This document shows positions 47,701 through 62,700 of a stretch of DNA of 64,000 nt, piece by piece. The DNA comes from Synchiropus splendidus. Taxonomy: Eukaryota > Chordata > Actinopteri > Syngnathiformes > Callionymidae. The notes under the pieces were generated by a model. The model searched no databases. It saw only the letters and a list, made by a program, of their open reading frames with translations, and was not told where the DNA came from. Position 1 is the first letter of the stretch, and every line of letters starts with the position of its first letter. The translations under genes were made by a program, and so were the position numbers. The stretch covers positions 5,699,937-5,763,936 of the forward strand of contig NC_071334.1 of the NCBI RefSeq assembly GCF_027744825.2. The letters run 5' to 3'.

Positions 47701-50700
47701 TAATGTCAATAATGTGGGGAGTTGATGATTCCAGTTCAGAACCTTGCCCTTTTCTTTTCATGAGTCAGTCTCTATGCTGGAGCCTGTTTTCCAAACTAGT
47801 TTAGAAGTGATCCTCATGCATTTTTAAGCCGGGTGCACCACTGCCCCCACGGCTTATAGACCGCTGCGGCTTATGGATGAACAAGGTAGATCTTTTTTTT
47901 TCATTTCGGGCAAATATTCTGATACAACTCTACAGTCCAGAATTTATGGTTGTTAAATTTTGTAATGAAATGATGGCTGAGAAATTGTGTTTGTTTGTGT
48001 GCAGGAGCTGAAACATCTCATCTTGGAGGCAGCAGACGGCTTCCTGTTCGTGGTGGCGGCTGAGACGGGCCGCGTCATCTACGTGTCGGACTCCGTGACT
48101 CCTGTTCTTAATCACCCTCAGTCCGAGTGGTTCGGCAGCACTCTGTACGAGCAGGTTCACCCGGACGACGTGGACAAGCTGAGGGAGCAGCTCAGCACGT
48201 CAGAGAACTCTATGACAGGTAAGAGGCAGGTGGCTTGATGGGCACACGTGCTGAAGATATGCGTGTGAATCAAATGTTGACTCGACAGGAAGCATGAACA
48301 ACACTTCATACTTGTCCATACTCCTGCCACTCTCTGCCTTGCTTACTGCAGCCCTCCTTTAAACAGCAGAGCATACAGATCCCTGCCAAAAATACTGCTG
48401 GCATCTTCATCTTCACAACTGGTCCATCATCACTCCCGTCCACACACAACCTTACTTCTCACGTTTAAATCCCTGTACTACCTCGCCCTCCTTATCTCAC
48501 TGAACTTTCAGCGCCCTCCTCCTCCTTCTGCGCATCATATTTTTTAGCCACATAACTCCCTCTCTCCCCCAGTCTCAAATCTGGACTTTATAAACCGGTG
48601 TTCCCTTCATAAGTCCACACTATAATGGTCATAAACTGTAACTCAAAAGACACCTATAAGTTAGTTGCCTATTAGATTGGGTTTAAAGTGAATTGTTCTC
48701 ATGTAAAGCTTTCTTCAACGATTGCTCTCCATCTGAGGAAGTATTTCCTCGACTGCTCACTAGAGGGCGTTAGTGTTCCGCTGAAGTCGCAAGTCTCCGC
48801 TCTGCTCCCGGGCTGTCTATCTTTTTAACTCTCTCCCTGTGTCAGTCTGACCCCTTCAACCACAGCGAGCCCCCTGCAGGGCTGAGTAATCTCCACAACA
48901 CTGTGACGTCCATGCTGAGCTGTGACGGATGGAAAATGCGCTCCATCGTGCAGGCACTTTGAAGACGCTGCAATCCTTAGCCTTACGTTGTGTTCAGTGC
49001 AAGAAGTGGAACCAAAAGCCGTATATTTTCTCTGAACTTTGTTTTCCGCCCGCAGCATGTTGTTCCAACCCGCCGAGGTGGAAAGAGGGAATAACATTTT
49101 GCAGCTTGATGTGGAAGAAGTGACTACATTTCATTTTGTCCAGACGTGGTCCTGCTGTCTTTGGAATTAATCTGAACCAGCATCATGCTGGAACTCCCAT
49201 TATGTTTCCTAGTGAGATTGCTGGTCATTATTTACATTGTTTATTAGCTGGGAAATTCCCACTGAACATCAACCAGTTACCAGTCTAGACTTTTCTAGCC
49301 AGGAATAGTGGATATAGGATAGTGATAATTGTCATTCTGAATGATAAATATAGAAAGTTTTTATTATTAGATTATTTATTCATGTTTATTATGTAAGATT
49401 AATGTCGACATCTTTATTGGCCACTAGGTGGCACTCTCTCCTATTTAAATCAGCCCATGAGTCCCGTGAGCCTCACATCATTTTTAAACTGAGAGCGCCC
49501 CCTTCTGGGTTGAGAAGATAATTGAACCACATCAGCCCATCACTATGAGAAAGAAGATCAGATCCCATCTGTTCTAAGGACAGATCTAAGAAATAAATGG
49601 TTCAGAAAAAACAAAACAAGGATCCTACAAGGGCTGTGTGTTAGCAGATAACTGGAGTGGTAAAGAAATGCATGACGATTACGTTTCAACAATATCTTAT
49701 TAGAGCCATCATTGTAATGAGGGAAATCAGATAATGCAGTAAAATATTATGTGCATGAATACGAGTTTATTGTTAGTTGTTTCAGTTAAATTTCGCAGTT
49801 GAACAAAGAAATGAATCACCCCTGTAAACACCAAAATAACTCCTGCATACAAATAAAATATTATAAATAAACACATCACAAATACAGCAACATATCCAAG
49901 TATCTCTGTATTAGATATTGATGTAGCTGACTATCATGACAATATCTCACTATCAAGCAATGTGGTATTTAGCAATAATATTGAGGTAATATTACCCAGT
50001 CAAGTATTGCGATATGTGAGTATGCTCATGTTTTCTTGCACTCCTAGATCCTACTGTTGAGCGTGAAAGAAAACTGAACCACGCTCAGGTGCCCATGTGC
50101 TGCCAGGAGGTTTCGGTTTCTGTTGTTTTTTTAATTGACGTATGGGAACTCAAAGGCAGGAACGGGGCAAACATCGCTCACACGTTAAAACTGGAGAATC
50201 TTTTTAATCTTTTATAAGCGTGAAGATCCTAAAAAAGATCCATGTTTTGTTCCTGACTGATGATGAGCGGCCTGGTGTGGGGACAGAAGAACGTTATTGG
50301 CTGCTTTGCTTATAGCCAAAATGTGGCGGCCAGTATATTTTATCAAATTTCGCAGCTGCTGTCCAGCTGAGTATGTGGCTCACCGGCTTTGTCCTCAGGC
50401 GCTGGCTATTTTTACCTTTCTCTTTCCTTGACACGTCATTTGCAAGCGAGCGAATATTGCTGCTGCCCGTAAATAATCCGAGGTTGCAGGGTTATCCGTT
50501 CGCTCGGACAAATACATTTTAATAAAAAATCATTAGAATGGCTTACGTGGAGGTCATGTTTTGATTCCTGGATTGGAGACTGCAGCCTTGTGACCCCAGT
50601 CGTCTGGCAATTATTAGGAAGTGTTGTGTGGAAACTTGGGTCTAAGAAGAGAAATCTCGGCTCTGGTGCAACAGAAGGATTTCAGTATCCCAGACGTGCC

Positions 50701-53700
50701 ACTGAGAACAGCGAGAAACACTTGAACCTAATATCACTGCCACTGATGTTTATGGCTCCATGGTAAAGAATGGTGGGCTGTATTTTTCCTCTTTTCTGCA
50801 CACATTTGTTCCCTCCAAGTCCTTGTTGTAGGCAAAAGGTAGTTAACACCCGTCTATAGTTGGTAGGAAACAGATTTCCTCCACCACAGACTAGATACCA
50901 TCACTCCTCATGTTCAAAGAGCATTTCTGGCTCTACTCAGGCGATCAGAGAACTGGTTGGAGAAGGTTAAATGAATGATATCCTGATTCTGGGAGAATCC
51001 TGATGCACCACCTTGTCTGGTTATCCGAGCAGCAGGTTACATCTCTCTGCTCTTCTGCAAATTTCAATCTCAGCCGCAGCTCCTACCGGTAGGGGGAAAG
51101 ATGGCAGATAAGGAGGGTGACATTGGATTTACTGAGAGCGGTGATTGATGAAGACCCTGTAGAAGAGACTCTATGATGGATGGCTGTCAGTCTTTGTTTA
51201 CTCACTGAATTCAGCTTTAGCTTTTAATGGTGTGAGACGCCCTGTGGACTGTGGACATTTCAGTTGTGTTGTGGCCGCGGCAGACGCTGCTGGACACAAA
51301 CGTGGCGGGGTTGGGGAGCACCTCAGGCTTAGTGCAACATTGGGTGTGATTATGGGAATATACAAAGAAAACCATCCTGGAAGGAGGATCAGCAGGTTAA
51401 ATCAGGCGTGTCCAAACTGTTAACAGTAACAGAAACATCATACCACGTCTTATTTAGATGCCTTGAAAAATACAACTAAGCAAAAAACCACACTGATGTT
51501 CATGGATCAGAGGCAAAAATATAACTGAGCAAAAGCTAACCGGGGTGAATCGCAGGTGAAACCAATGCTGATGGAGTTTGTTGTTTTGGATGAGCAGCTG
51601 AGTTCTGTTGTTACCCAAGATACTCTTTCACTGGAGATGTAGTCGATGTAAAGAGGAGCAGTCTGTCAGGTTACAAGGAAGCATTCCGGTATTTAACAAT
51701 TGATCATTGTGGTTTTGATCTGTTCATTGTACAATGAAAAGGGAACAAAACATATTTATTTTAAAATGGTGATTGTTGCAACCCTACTGAAGGTCATGTG
51801 AAATCAGATCGAGGACCACTATTGGCCACTGGACCAGCCTTTGAACATGCCCGGCACACTGCAGTGGTTAGCTTAGAAAGATTGGGCAAACACCATTATG
51901 CAAACAATTTGGTCCTCAGCAAATCTAAGCTGAAAACCGTGTAGACGTGAAGAGGATGACGAAACAACTTAAGCATGAGAAGAAGGTTTCCTGGTAGCTG
52001 GGATGACTTTGTTTGATGAACGGAAAATCACAGAGCATGCGGGAAACAGTTGCATTTCATCACAAAGGCCTTTATTCTGTTTATCTCTTCCGCAACATGT
52101 TGTACTGGTCACCATGGGCCTCATTTATAAACAGTGCACATGCACTAAAGAAGGCTTACGCCACCTAAGTATGCAGGTTTTGGTATTTCTACCAAAGTTG
52201 ACGTGAGGATTTACTGAGCTTTCTTACTCACAGTTTTAGAAATGAGGCCCCAGATCTCATCATCTCTGTGACACTATCACTGTCCCAGTTTCAAGATTAA
52301 GCGGATGGATATGAAGACGAGTGGCAGTTAATTATGAAAGACAACCGGGCTACATTTGGATCATAATCCAGTGCCATTCTTATGCAGGCACTTCCTATTG
52401 CAATTTTCTTTTCCAAGAGTAGCTCCAAGAAAATAGCTTTCTCTCAGACATGCAGCACATGTCCCGGGAGTGATTGCCATACCAGCTATCTGTATCAGGA
52501 ACGACCAGGGGGCTGCCAGCATTCAGACTCGGGAGTGACTATTATCTCAGCAGTACCGCATGATGTTGTTGATGCGAAGTCAAATAGTTTTCTGCAAAAC
52601 CATCAATATGCAAGTGGAGTGCGAGTGTGGGGAAATACGGAAACAACTCTTCATCATTCTGTTTGAAAGACTTGGAGAAGAGCACTGGCTTTTTTGTGAC
52701 TTCATGCACCCACTTCCTTCATTCCCTGGGGTGTCGGAGAGGAGTACTGCCGGGCAGAACGTTGACCCGAAGAGAGGGTAGAAATATAACTATATTGCCT
52801 CGCGACTCGTCTGAAGACAAGCAGTGAGCAAAGAAACATTCTTGTGGCTTTCCACTAGTTACCGTTAGGACCATCGCTGTGCATGAAAACACATGACCTG
52901 ATTAGTCCTGGATTGTTCGATTCAGATAACATACTTCCAAGATTCCGAGCCTGTTAATTCAAGAGTGCAGCTGTTTGAAATTAAAATACTAACAAGCATC
53001 TGTAGATGTGTTTTGGCTCCTCCGCCTGTGTGGGTGAGACAGATGTGCCGGTGGTGATTGTACCCACATTCTTTGGGGCAATCCAACGATCAAATAAGCC
53101 TTGCTCTGCATTGTTCTGGTCATCAGATTCTCCATCTGCAGGGAAGGAACGTCAACACATTTGCGTGTGAAGGTTCAGTCACCAGCAAGATGCAGAAAAT
53201 TCCATCTCCATCTGGAAGAGATCAGTCATGTTGGAGTGTTGATGGAGCCTGATAGTGCAGGTTACAGTAATAGAACCTCCCATTCGTCTTCATCCTCCTC
53301 TACCCCAACCTCAGTGTGCATCAACTCATGGATGCAGGGAACTAGCTTTGGTGGTGCTTGAGACAAGAGAGAGAGAGATGTATTTTTTTCTCTCTACAAC
53401 CCTTTGCGCTGACATTCAGCCATGTGGATCATCTTTTCCGCTGGACACAAGCATTTTGTGTGTCCTCTTGAAGTATTTCCACCATTGTTACAAATGTGCT
53501 GTTTTTGGAACCTGTATAAAACTTCAGGCTGTGCCTTCATCTTGGGTGTTTAGGTTGGATCTAGGCAGGTCTGGATCTCTCAAGTAACTGATGGTTTATT
53601 GAACCTCTTAGGCTTGTATTTAACTGGATTGAATTTTGTTTTATTGTACTTCTTTGGCCCATTAGAGTCATAGAAATACCAATTATCCCCCCCAAAAACT

Positions 53701-56700
53701 TTACTTTTTATGCCTCTGAAGTCCCTATCTCAGACAGCATGGAGGCATTAAAAAAAGGGGGGGGATATACGGCGGGACACAAGGTTCTACCTTGAGTGGT
53801 TGAAGCTTAAATAGTCTTTAACAATAAACATGTCTAAATTAATGGTCCAAACAGTTACTAATGCAAGCGTTAGATGTCCTTGCATGCGACTATACTATGC
53901 CCTATGTAAGGGAGTTTTTTAATCTCAATTAACCGTACTAAACCTAAGTTAACTCATGATTAATGTCCAATTACTCACACGTTTTGTATTTGCTGTAAAT
54001 GTACTTTAAAGGAAGATTTATTCAACAAAAGAGTGGACAATTATGGCAACAATGCTATTCTTTTAGCATGTTCTTCAGTGCCTCTGAGGTTATTTTAAAG
54101 AATGTTCTTGACAGTATCTGTTTTGTTGGGTTGTTTGAGGAAACAAATGTTTGCATGAGGAAAACGCTGTTGGCCACTCTGGTGTTGAGAACATCTTCCT
54201 TTAAGTTACATTTACAACAGATATGAAAAGGTGTTATTAACTTGACCGTAGTGTTATGGAGAATAAAATTGTTTATCTATTGACAGCCCTGGAAGCATTA
54301 ATGTGTGTAAATATATTTTTGTTTTAACTTGAAATGGCAGATTTAATAGCGGCCCTGGATACCAGTTTTGTTTTTCTTTGGTCTTGATCTTGGACAGGTT
54401 CATCCTGAGAACGATACGGAACATGGAAAGCTTTTAAGTTCTTCATTGAAGCTTTTTTTTATAGCCATCTCACCACTTCAGTCATTGACTTTGACCGTCT
54501 CCCGAGCCAAAACATGCCCAGCTGTTTAGCCTCGTCAAAGGCTTTTTCTCGGCAAAGACCTGAACCTGATTTCCATTATTTATCAGAGCCATTCAAGGGG
54601 ATTGGATGATTTACTGGAAACACCGGCCACTTCTCCCTCCTTTTCTTTAAAAGCCCACATATTTAACACGAAAGAAGTGCTAAAATGTGATTTTGAATGA
54701 CAAACACTTGCCTTAAACAGCAACACCAGCACAATATGATACAAGCTGTGTCCCAAATGGAGACAAACAGAAAACCAAAACCTCAAACGTGCCACCCAGA
54801 AGATCCATCAGAATCTTCACTGGCTTTTGTGATCATCTCCAGCGAGTGTGATTGCATGCACGTGTGGAACTCATCTCATACACGCACACACACTGAAGAC
54901 TCTCCAGTCTCTCGGTTCGTGTCCCTCAGCATATGTTGGCTGCCATCAGGTTTAATGATCATTAATGTGGCTGGTGTCACCATGGAGGCAGTATTAAGCA
55001 ACATTCTTAATATATTTATGATGCTGGAGGTTGTGTAGAAGTGGGCATCACCAGTTGGCTTCATCACAAACATGCTGCACAGTGTCCAGTGTCTTCAGGT
55101 TATTAAGTCCCTGCTCTCTCTGTGCTTAGGTCGGATTCTGGATCTGAAGACCGGTACAGTGAAGAAGGAGGGACAGCAGTCATCCATGAGAATGTGCATG
55201 GGCTCTCGACGGTCCTTCATCTGCCGCATGAGGTGAGTCTTCCACCAGCAACCCAGCTTCATGCATACTTCAAGTGAGATGTAAAGCAAATGTTAATTTG
55301 GAGCTGGCTCGATGATTTTGATTAATAAATGTATCACGTAAAGGTCAGTGGTGCTTAAAAATGCATGAGGATCACTTCTAAACTAGTTTGGAAAACGGGC
55401 TCCAGCATGGAGACTGACTCATGAAACACACTGGCCAATGTTCTGAACTGGAATCATCAACTCCTCACATCTTTTATTGATATTAAAGCGCTCAAAATGT
55501 GCATTTTTCGCCAGCACCTGAGATAATACAGATAAGAGATGATACAATTTTCAGTTTACAGTTTTCATTAGATTAATATCTCCTTTAACAAACAAAATAC
55601 TTCAATTTATAGCTCACTTTTTTGTTGCTTTGGATGTGATTTTTTTTTTTTCATTGGCTGAAAATACTCAAAGCATTTTGGGTTGTCTGGTTGTCTGGGT
55701 AGTCAATTCCTCAATCCCAAGACAGGTGCCATCTTCCTCAACGTAACTTTCTGAATAATACAACAGAAAGTAACATGATGGTCAAAAACTGCTGAGAAAA
55801 CAAGAAGAACCAAAGAAGAGAAAACGGACAGAACTGAAGAGAGTCACGAATAATTTAATATAAAAGAAGGCGCGACTGTGAAGGCCAAACAGAGACCTAG
55901 AATAAGCAATGAAAACACTTGATAGGGAGCAAAGTCCATCTATTGCACACCACCAGGCGAAGAGGGCGTTTCACATGTGTGTAGACTGAATGCGATCACC
56001 TGCAGGTATGCGCCATTTACAACTAGTGAGCTCGCGGGAAGAATAAAGGCACAGGTAGATACGTATACGTAACATGATTTGTTTTATTCTATGAAACGCA
56101 TCTATCAACATTAAGATGTATAAGAAAAATAAACAAAAAAGAAGGAGAATAATAAATTAAGAATACAATTCTCACGCTACTGTTATTTAATGTCGAGAAT
56201 GAAAGGATGGAAGTCCTGGAGTTTGACAGAAAACAGCTTAACTGGTAACCTATAGGAGAGACGAGTCAAAGCAAGATATGGAAGTGGTACGAGTAGCCCC
56301 TGCTGACAAGTCTGTCGTTACAGATTTGAGAACGATAGCAGTTCAACACTAATTACTAGACTTGTTCATGGTGATCATAAAGCGTCATAGAAACTTTTTT
56401 TCAGATAATCTCAGGGATTTTGCTCCTTAAAGAGGCAAAGATCAATTCTGAATTGATCGTAACCCCAAGGATGGATCGATGAGACGCTCGAGATTTCCTG
56501 ACTCTGTGCGACATCTTTTTGTGGAGGTGACGGGGAGTTTATTCTGTGTTATCTTCTTGACCCAAAAGATGGATTTACCTGAGCGAATGCAGTCTGCTGA
56601 CGATAGAATGCAAACTTTCCTGAACTCTCGCCATCATCACCTTATAAACTCAGCGCTGTGGGTAGCACACTCACACAACAGGAAATGTAATCCCACACAG

Positions 56701-59700
56701 CAAAAGCACAATCAACCACTCTTGCCTTCTTTTAAAATTGAGATGTTCATGGATCCATAACCTATTTCACACCACGTGAACTTGAAGCCACGCGCTCTTT
56801 CATTCCACAGTAATGCTATTAATATTTCCGAGCAGCGCGGGTCCTATGACTGATGCCTCTGCAGTTGCAAGATAATTGGACTAGGCAGGTTTCGCGTCTT
56901 TTTTTATATGGTGATAATAATTGCCGGCTGCTAGACACATAACCATTCTGGCGCTACAAACATTTATTTTCAGTTTCATTGTGTTCATTACTTGGCGTTG
57001 ACAAACTCCAACAAATCAGCATCCACTGTCTGAAGGACAGCAGCTCAGTTCATGCTTCTGTGTCGTCTCAAACGTTGCTCCCGCCAGAGGCTATCGCTCG
57101 GCGCGCAGATGTCATCAAGGCCTGCCAGTCGCATGAGAACTGCCGAGGTCTGGTGTTGAGAATTTGTTGGACCTGCACTTCCCCTCTGATCTGTTGCTAT
57201 TCCAAGCTCGGAATAATTGAACCAACATGCTGCCGGGTCTGCTTGGAAGCAGAAGGGTGAAGGAAACCGAAGCACATGTGTGACAAAAACAAGTCAAAGC
57301 AAACCACGTGGTGGAGTGCTGAGCAAGGTTTGGGGGAAGATTGGACCCAGGCAGGATTATGTAACATCCCAGTGAATACTCTCAGCTCATTTGGCCGGCC
57401 ACCAGATCCGATCTATTCCAACTGAAGTCTAGACTAGTTTGACTCAATTACTCTTGTATGACTTTGGAGACATAACAATGAAATCACTGTGAGTTCCCTG
57501 TTGTTGGTGACAGGTGAGACTCTTACTGTTATAGACACACAGCACAAGCCACTAAAAAGCTGAACCTAACAGAAAAATGGCCCAAAAATATGATTGCACT
57601 AGAGCAGATTTATTGTATTACGTGGATATAAGAGCCATATTACAGAGAAACCAAAATAATGTTTGATTCATTTGCCTTTGGACCATGAATGAAAGTTATC
57701 AACTATTTATTTTTAGACCCACAAATGTTCTGTTTTGCGCACTGGAAATTAACTATGAAAAAACTAAGAAATTTGCAACAAAAAAAGCAGCTATCATAAT
57801 GACCTCTTCTGAGTCAAAGGGGAACCAATACTGTACAACCAGGTGAAATGAAATCTAGGCATGGTGATGTGTTGTGCTGCCAGCAGTGGCTGGCTGCTAA
57901 TGGGACGGACCATTAGACCACTCAGCAGAGAGCAGTGTGTTGCTGGCCTACTCTGCAGTGGCATCTAGGCTCAGGAGGAGGACAGTTTTTTGATGGGATC
58001 TGTGTAGGTTTTAAAAGCCTATGCACCTCTATGTTAGTTTGAAAAGTATCATTGAAGAAGGGGTCAACCAACATGCTATTTCTGGGCCAATATCGATGTC
58101 TAGTAGTTTAAGAAATCTGATTACCGATACAGTGGTGCCTCGGTTTTCGAACGTCTTGGAATTCGAACGTCTCGTAATTCGAACAAAAATTTTTTTTGCT
58201 TCGGATTCCGAACAAAAATCCAGAACTCGAACGCCCCCGAAAAAAGCCAGAAAAACCATAACGTGCAGCCACACACATAGAGGAACAGCGCACCTGCAGC
58301 AGACACTCTACATTCACTCCTACAAAAGACTGTTTTAAGGCTTGGAACGCATTAGTTCTTTTTCCATTCATTGTAATGGGCGAAATCAATTCGGATTTCG
58401 AACAATTCGACGGCCTATGGCTTTGATATTAAGAAAATTGTGGAGTTATTTATTTGTTTGCAAACCTTCCATGAGAAGACATAGATTCTTGTATAGAATG
58501 GTTTTATTGCTTAAGTTGAACAGAAAAAATTATTGACTGACTTGACTTACTAAATCGTCTCATGGTTAGGTTTTTAGGTTTCGGTTAGGTTTTTATATTT
58601 TTTTTAAAAAACATCCCCAACCTAACCACAGCAGGTTATAGTGCATGTTTTGCATGTTAGCCTTATAAAGACATAATAATAAAAATCTAAGGTTTTATAA
58701 AAGGCAGTAGATTTCTTTTGTACTTTGCCCAAGGCATGAATGAGCGGCAGACTGTATTCGTAACACACAATGGCGCAATTGGACAAATATAGCTAGGGAC
58801 CGATATGATGGAGGCTAAACCGATATATCGGTCAACTGTTTAATTGAAATAGTTGCCTTTATTTTACATTGTCACGTTGTCTGATTCAAATGAAGATGTG
58901 TGCAAACGTGCTCCTTCACATTAATTCACTAAGGGTGTCACAGCTTAAATGATACATCAGGAGCCTTCAGTCGTAGGTGAACCCTTATACAAACAACTTT
59001 TCTACTTGGATGCACTCTGCAATAATAACAAGCAGCCTTTGGGAAGAGGAATATCATCAATATTTGACAAGGACAAATGAGCGCGCAGCTGTTGGTGCGT
59101 TTACCACTGATCGTATTCTTGCTCTATTTAGGGCTTGTGTCCAAAATGTTGATCTCTATTATTCATATGGAGATAACTGTGTGCTTAAAAAAAGTCATTT
59201 TCAGAGTGACACAAAAATTGGGCAGATTGTAGCCGACTAGCTTGGTACTGTCAGTATCAACCATAGTGGTTGTCTTTAAGTTCGCTGGGGCTTGATGCAC
59301 GAAACAGAAAAAGATTGAAACATGGCCAGGTTCTGCTGCTAATGGCTGTAAATAGCTGCATTTCACAAGGGTCTGTTGATTTTTCTTGTAGAGAGTGAGT
59401 GTTTATTTGTCAGTGATGGCGCATCATTGGTGGAATGCAGACAGTCTGTTGCTGCGACTGGTTGCACACGCTGTTGTCTCTGTTACTAAATAAATATTGG
59501 CAACGCTACATGGAGCTGATGTAAAACACGGTCTCCAGTTGGTGAGTGTGTGTGTCTGATTTCTCTGTGCAGGTGTGGCAGCGCTCCTCTGGACCACATT
59601 TCTCTAAACCGCCTGTCCAACATGAGGAAGAGATACAGGTATGGTCACTGTTCCAGCTTCTTCCTGAGCCCAAATATTTTGAACTCAGGATTCCTGTACC

Positions 59701-62700
59701 TCCAGAGAATTGTTTGTGTGTTTTGTTGCTAGATACTATTCATTCGACTTCAGCACGTAACAGTGTGGTCCCCAGAGGTTTTTTGAGAGGTTCTACTTAA
59801 GGTGGTCTGTGTTTGTTAATTCATTCCTAAACAGAATAAAGGCCTGTTTATGTTAAACAAAGGTGAATTTGAAGACTCAACTTAGTGTTAAACTCAAGGC
59901 ACTAAAAGACTCAAGTCCTGGGATCTGAGAGTGACACTGGGAATGACTCCGTTGCAGTATCAAATTGCAAGTTTGGGCTGTTAAGTTACTCAGAGTGATG
60001 AAAGTTTGGATACATTTTGGGGAAAACTTCTGCTCATGTGAACAATGAAGCAGGTGGAAGATAAGACAATTTCCTTCTGATACGATCACATTTCACATTA
60101 GCGTCACTGGGAACATTTAGCTTTGACTAAAATAATGTCTCTCAGCAAAAGTTCTGTTCCCAGCTGGCCACATGATAGCAGCACCAGGTTGGGATCAGTC
60201 AAAGGTTATATGATACGCCAACTGTGTGGGCGCAAACGGAACCAGCTGAAGACTTTGAGCAATTGTATGGCTATGTTTACAGCAGTCAACGGAGGAAGAA
60301 CGCAATATTACTTCCACCAGTTCCTATTGTGTTGGGCAGTAATCCCAACGTTCTGGCTTGTCCACCTTGGAGGTGCTATTGTGGTCTGTGGACGAAACGT
60401 CTTCCTCCTGAGTTTAACCTGATCCACACAGGCAGGTCGCAAAGGGAGCAAAATATGAGTCTCACAATAGAGAGATTCATAAACTTCATTAAACATTTTG
60501 GAGGATCAATATTTGTAAAAGTTGCTTCAAGTTCTATAATATCAAACGGCATCAACTGTGTGATGTGACTTCAATGACCAGACCCTATTTCAAATGCAGG
60601 CATTAGTCTTCCATCCAATACATGCATATATGCAGGGGACAATGTGTCTATATGTCCTTATCTACTACACAAATTCATCCAAGACACCAAACTGTTCCTG
60701 AGACTCTGAAACACTGCTATCAGAATCAGCTTTCTTCATTGTAGTTGTCTTCACTTCCTCTTTATCTGGTCAGACCGTCATTTTTACATGGGCAATGACT
60801 GGATTGCAAATTATAAACACCTGTGTCATCCAGATCTCAGATGCTCAGCAACCACGACACCTGCTTCCACGGTGACAAATTAGAACGTCCGTACTCCCTG
60901 AATGTTATCATTATTAATTACACAGGATGTTTTGCTGTGCTACATTTAACACACGCTCACACACCCCCACTGTTCGAGTGTTCATTACGATCCGCGACAA
61001 CTGTGTGTCTGTTCTTAACCTGCTCATTCTTTTTGCATTTGATGGACAGGAACGGCCTTGGACCGTCAAAAGAGGGAGAAGCCCAGTACTCCGTGGTTCA
61101 CTGCACCGGATACATCAAAGCGTGGCCCCCTGCTGGTAAATAAACACCCCTGCTGTTACTCCACACAGCGGTTGCTTCCCTTGCTTGACTAGCTCGCATG
61201 ACTCAAGCACCGATGTGACCGGATCTGACCTCTGCAAAGCTCTGGATCAGGGGCAAGGATGTGAGCTCAGCCGCGTGTTTCCTAACATGGTCCCTTGAAC
61301 ATTTTGACTAAAAACAGATCACATACCGCAAATGTTTGTAAGACAACGAGCGTCACAGGTGACATCTTCTCTGTTACACAATTAAGGTTCACTCACTGTC
61401 AATTCAGGCTCAGCAGCAAAAGTATTCTGCAGTGCTGCACGTCGTGGCAGCCATGTGTCTTTTATGAGATGCTTGTGGTTGAGCTTTTTGATCTGCACTG
61501 AACATCTTAAAAAGTCAGGAATTGAGGCAAGGATTTTACATTTCTGGGAGTCCATTAAATCACGATGAATATTTAGATCTGAACCCGACGAAAGCAAGGA
61601 CTGGACGAGAATGGTTTCAGGTGAACTTAATGGTAACAATTGAATAATAGTTTGTCATTATTTTTCACGTGTGTCAAAATTTCAAGTCGCCAATACTTTG
61701 TATGGAAGTGGGAAGAATATACCCACAAAAGGCTCCGGAGAGCGAGGGTCTAGAGTGCCCCCTGGCAAACACATTTTTGTTGAGATCAATTCCACATGCT
61801 TCACTTTGTAGCTCTGAACGTGGAATGTTCAGGACGCCGCACTAATGGACGGTCATGGTCCGAGCCCTTCATTGCATGCAGGCAGGCGGCAGACTCACGT
61901 GCTGCTCAAACATACGGTGCATGTCATCAAGCCTCAGCTTCACTGGCATGTGCGTAGCGATCTTCGAAGCATTGTGTGAAAGGAGAAAAACATGAAGAGG
62001 CATGCAAGCAAAACGTGAAAAGTTGGGAAATTGGGAGAAGAAAGTTTCTGCAGCTGGTGTTGGGAATGTTGATCTTTGGTGTGGGTCATGATCAGGAGCA
62101 TGTTTTTATTTAGTTTTGAGATGTTTTTTGGGAGTGTTTTTTGAGCTCAGCATGGTTAAGCTGGCTCTTTTCTGGTGTGGAATGGGAATCTCAGGTGTTT
62201 GGTGGTCTGCAAATCAGTCCAGGGCTGCGACCAGCGCACATCTGATAGTTTCATGCTTCTTATTTTGGTTGATTACTTTTCCTCACCAAATTCACAAGCT
62301 GACCTCACACGCATGCTTGAAGGTCATTTGGGAGTAAATAGCAAAACCAAACTGCACTCCAACGTTACCTTTGTTGACATTGTGTTTCTCTTTCTGCCTG
62401 AAGGAATGACAATACCAGATGAAGACACAGAGGCAGGACAGACAGGGAAATACTGTCTGGTGGCTATCGGGAGGCTGCAGGTGTGTATGTCAAATTTAAC
62501 GCCGTGAATCATCACTCGTTCTCTTTCATCTCATATGTTGATTTTCATTTTGCTTCCAAAGAACAGTCCTGCTCATAACGTTTCACGTTGTGCTGATGTG
62601 TCCTCTGTGAGCAGGGAGGATGGAAGTGCAGACAATTCATTGGAAGTTGGGGAAAAGGCATTTTATTCAGTTTGAAATGTCAAGCAAACTAGTGTCATTT

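Larger units (their letters stand above)
48219..55129 (+). other. ARNT2 intron 6
   Basis: 6.9 kb. Holds a CTCF-like core at 48757-48771, a family P relative at 49410-49560, a small inverted-repeat element at 52115-52252 and a GCTGTC-end element at 53915-54290. No exon seen; 50050-52100 and 52260-53900 show nothing else supportable. Confidence 0.6.
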
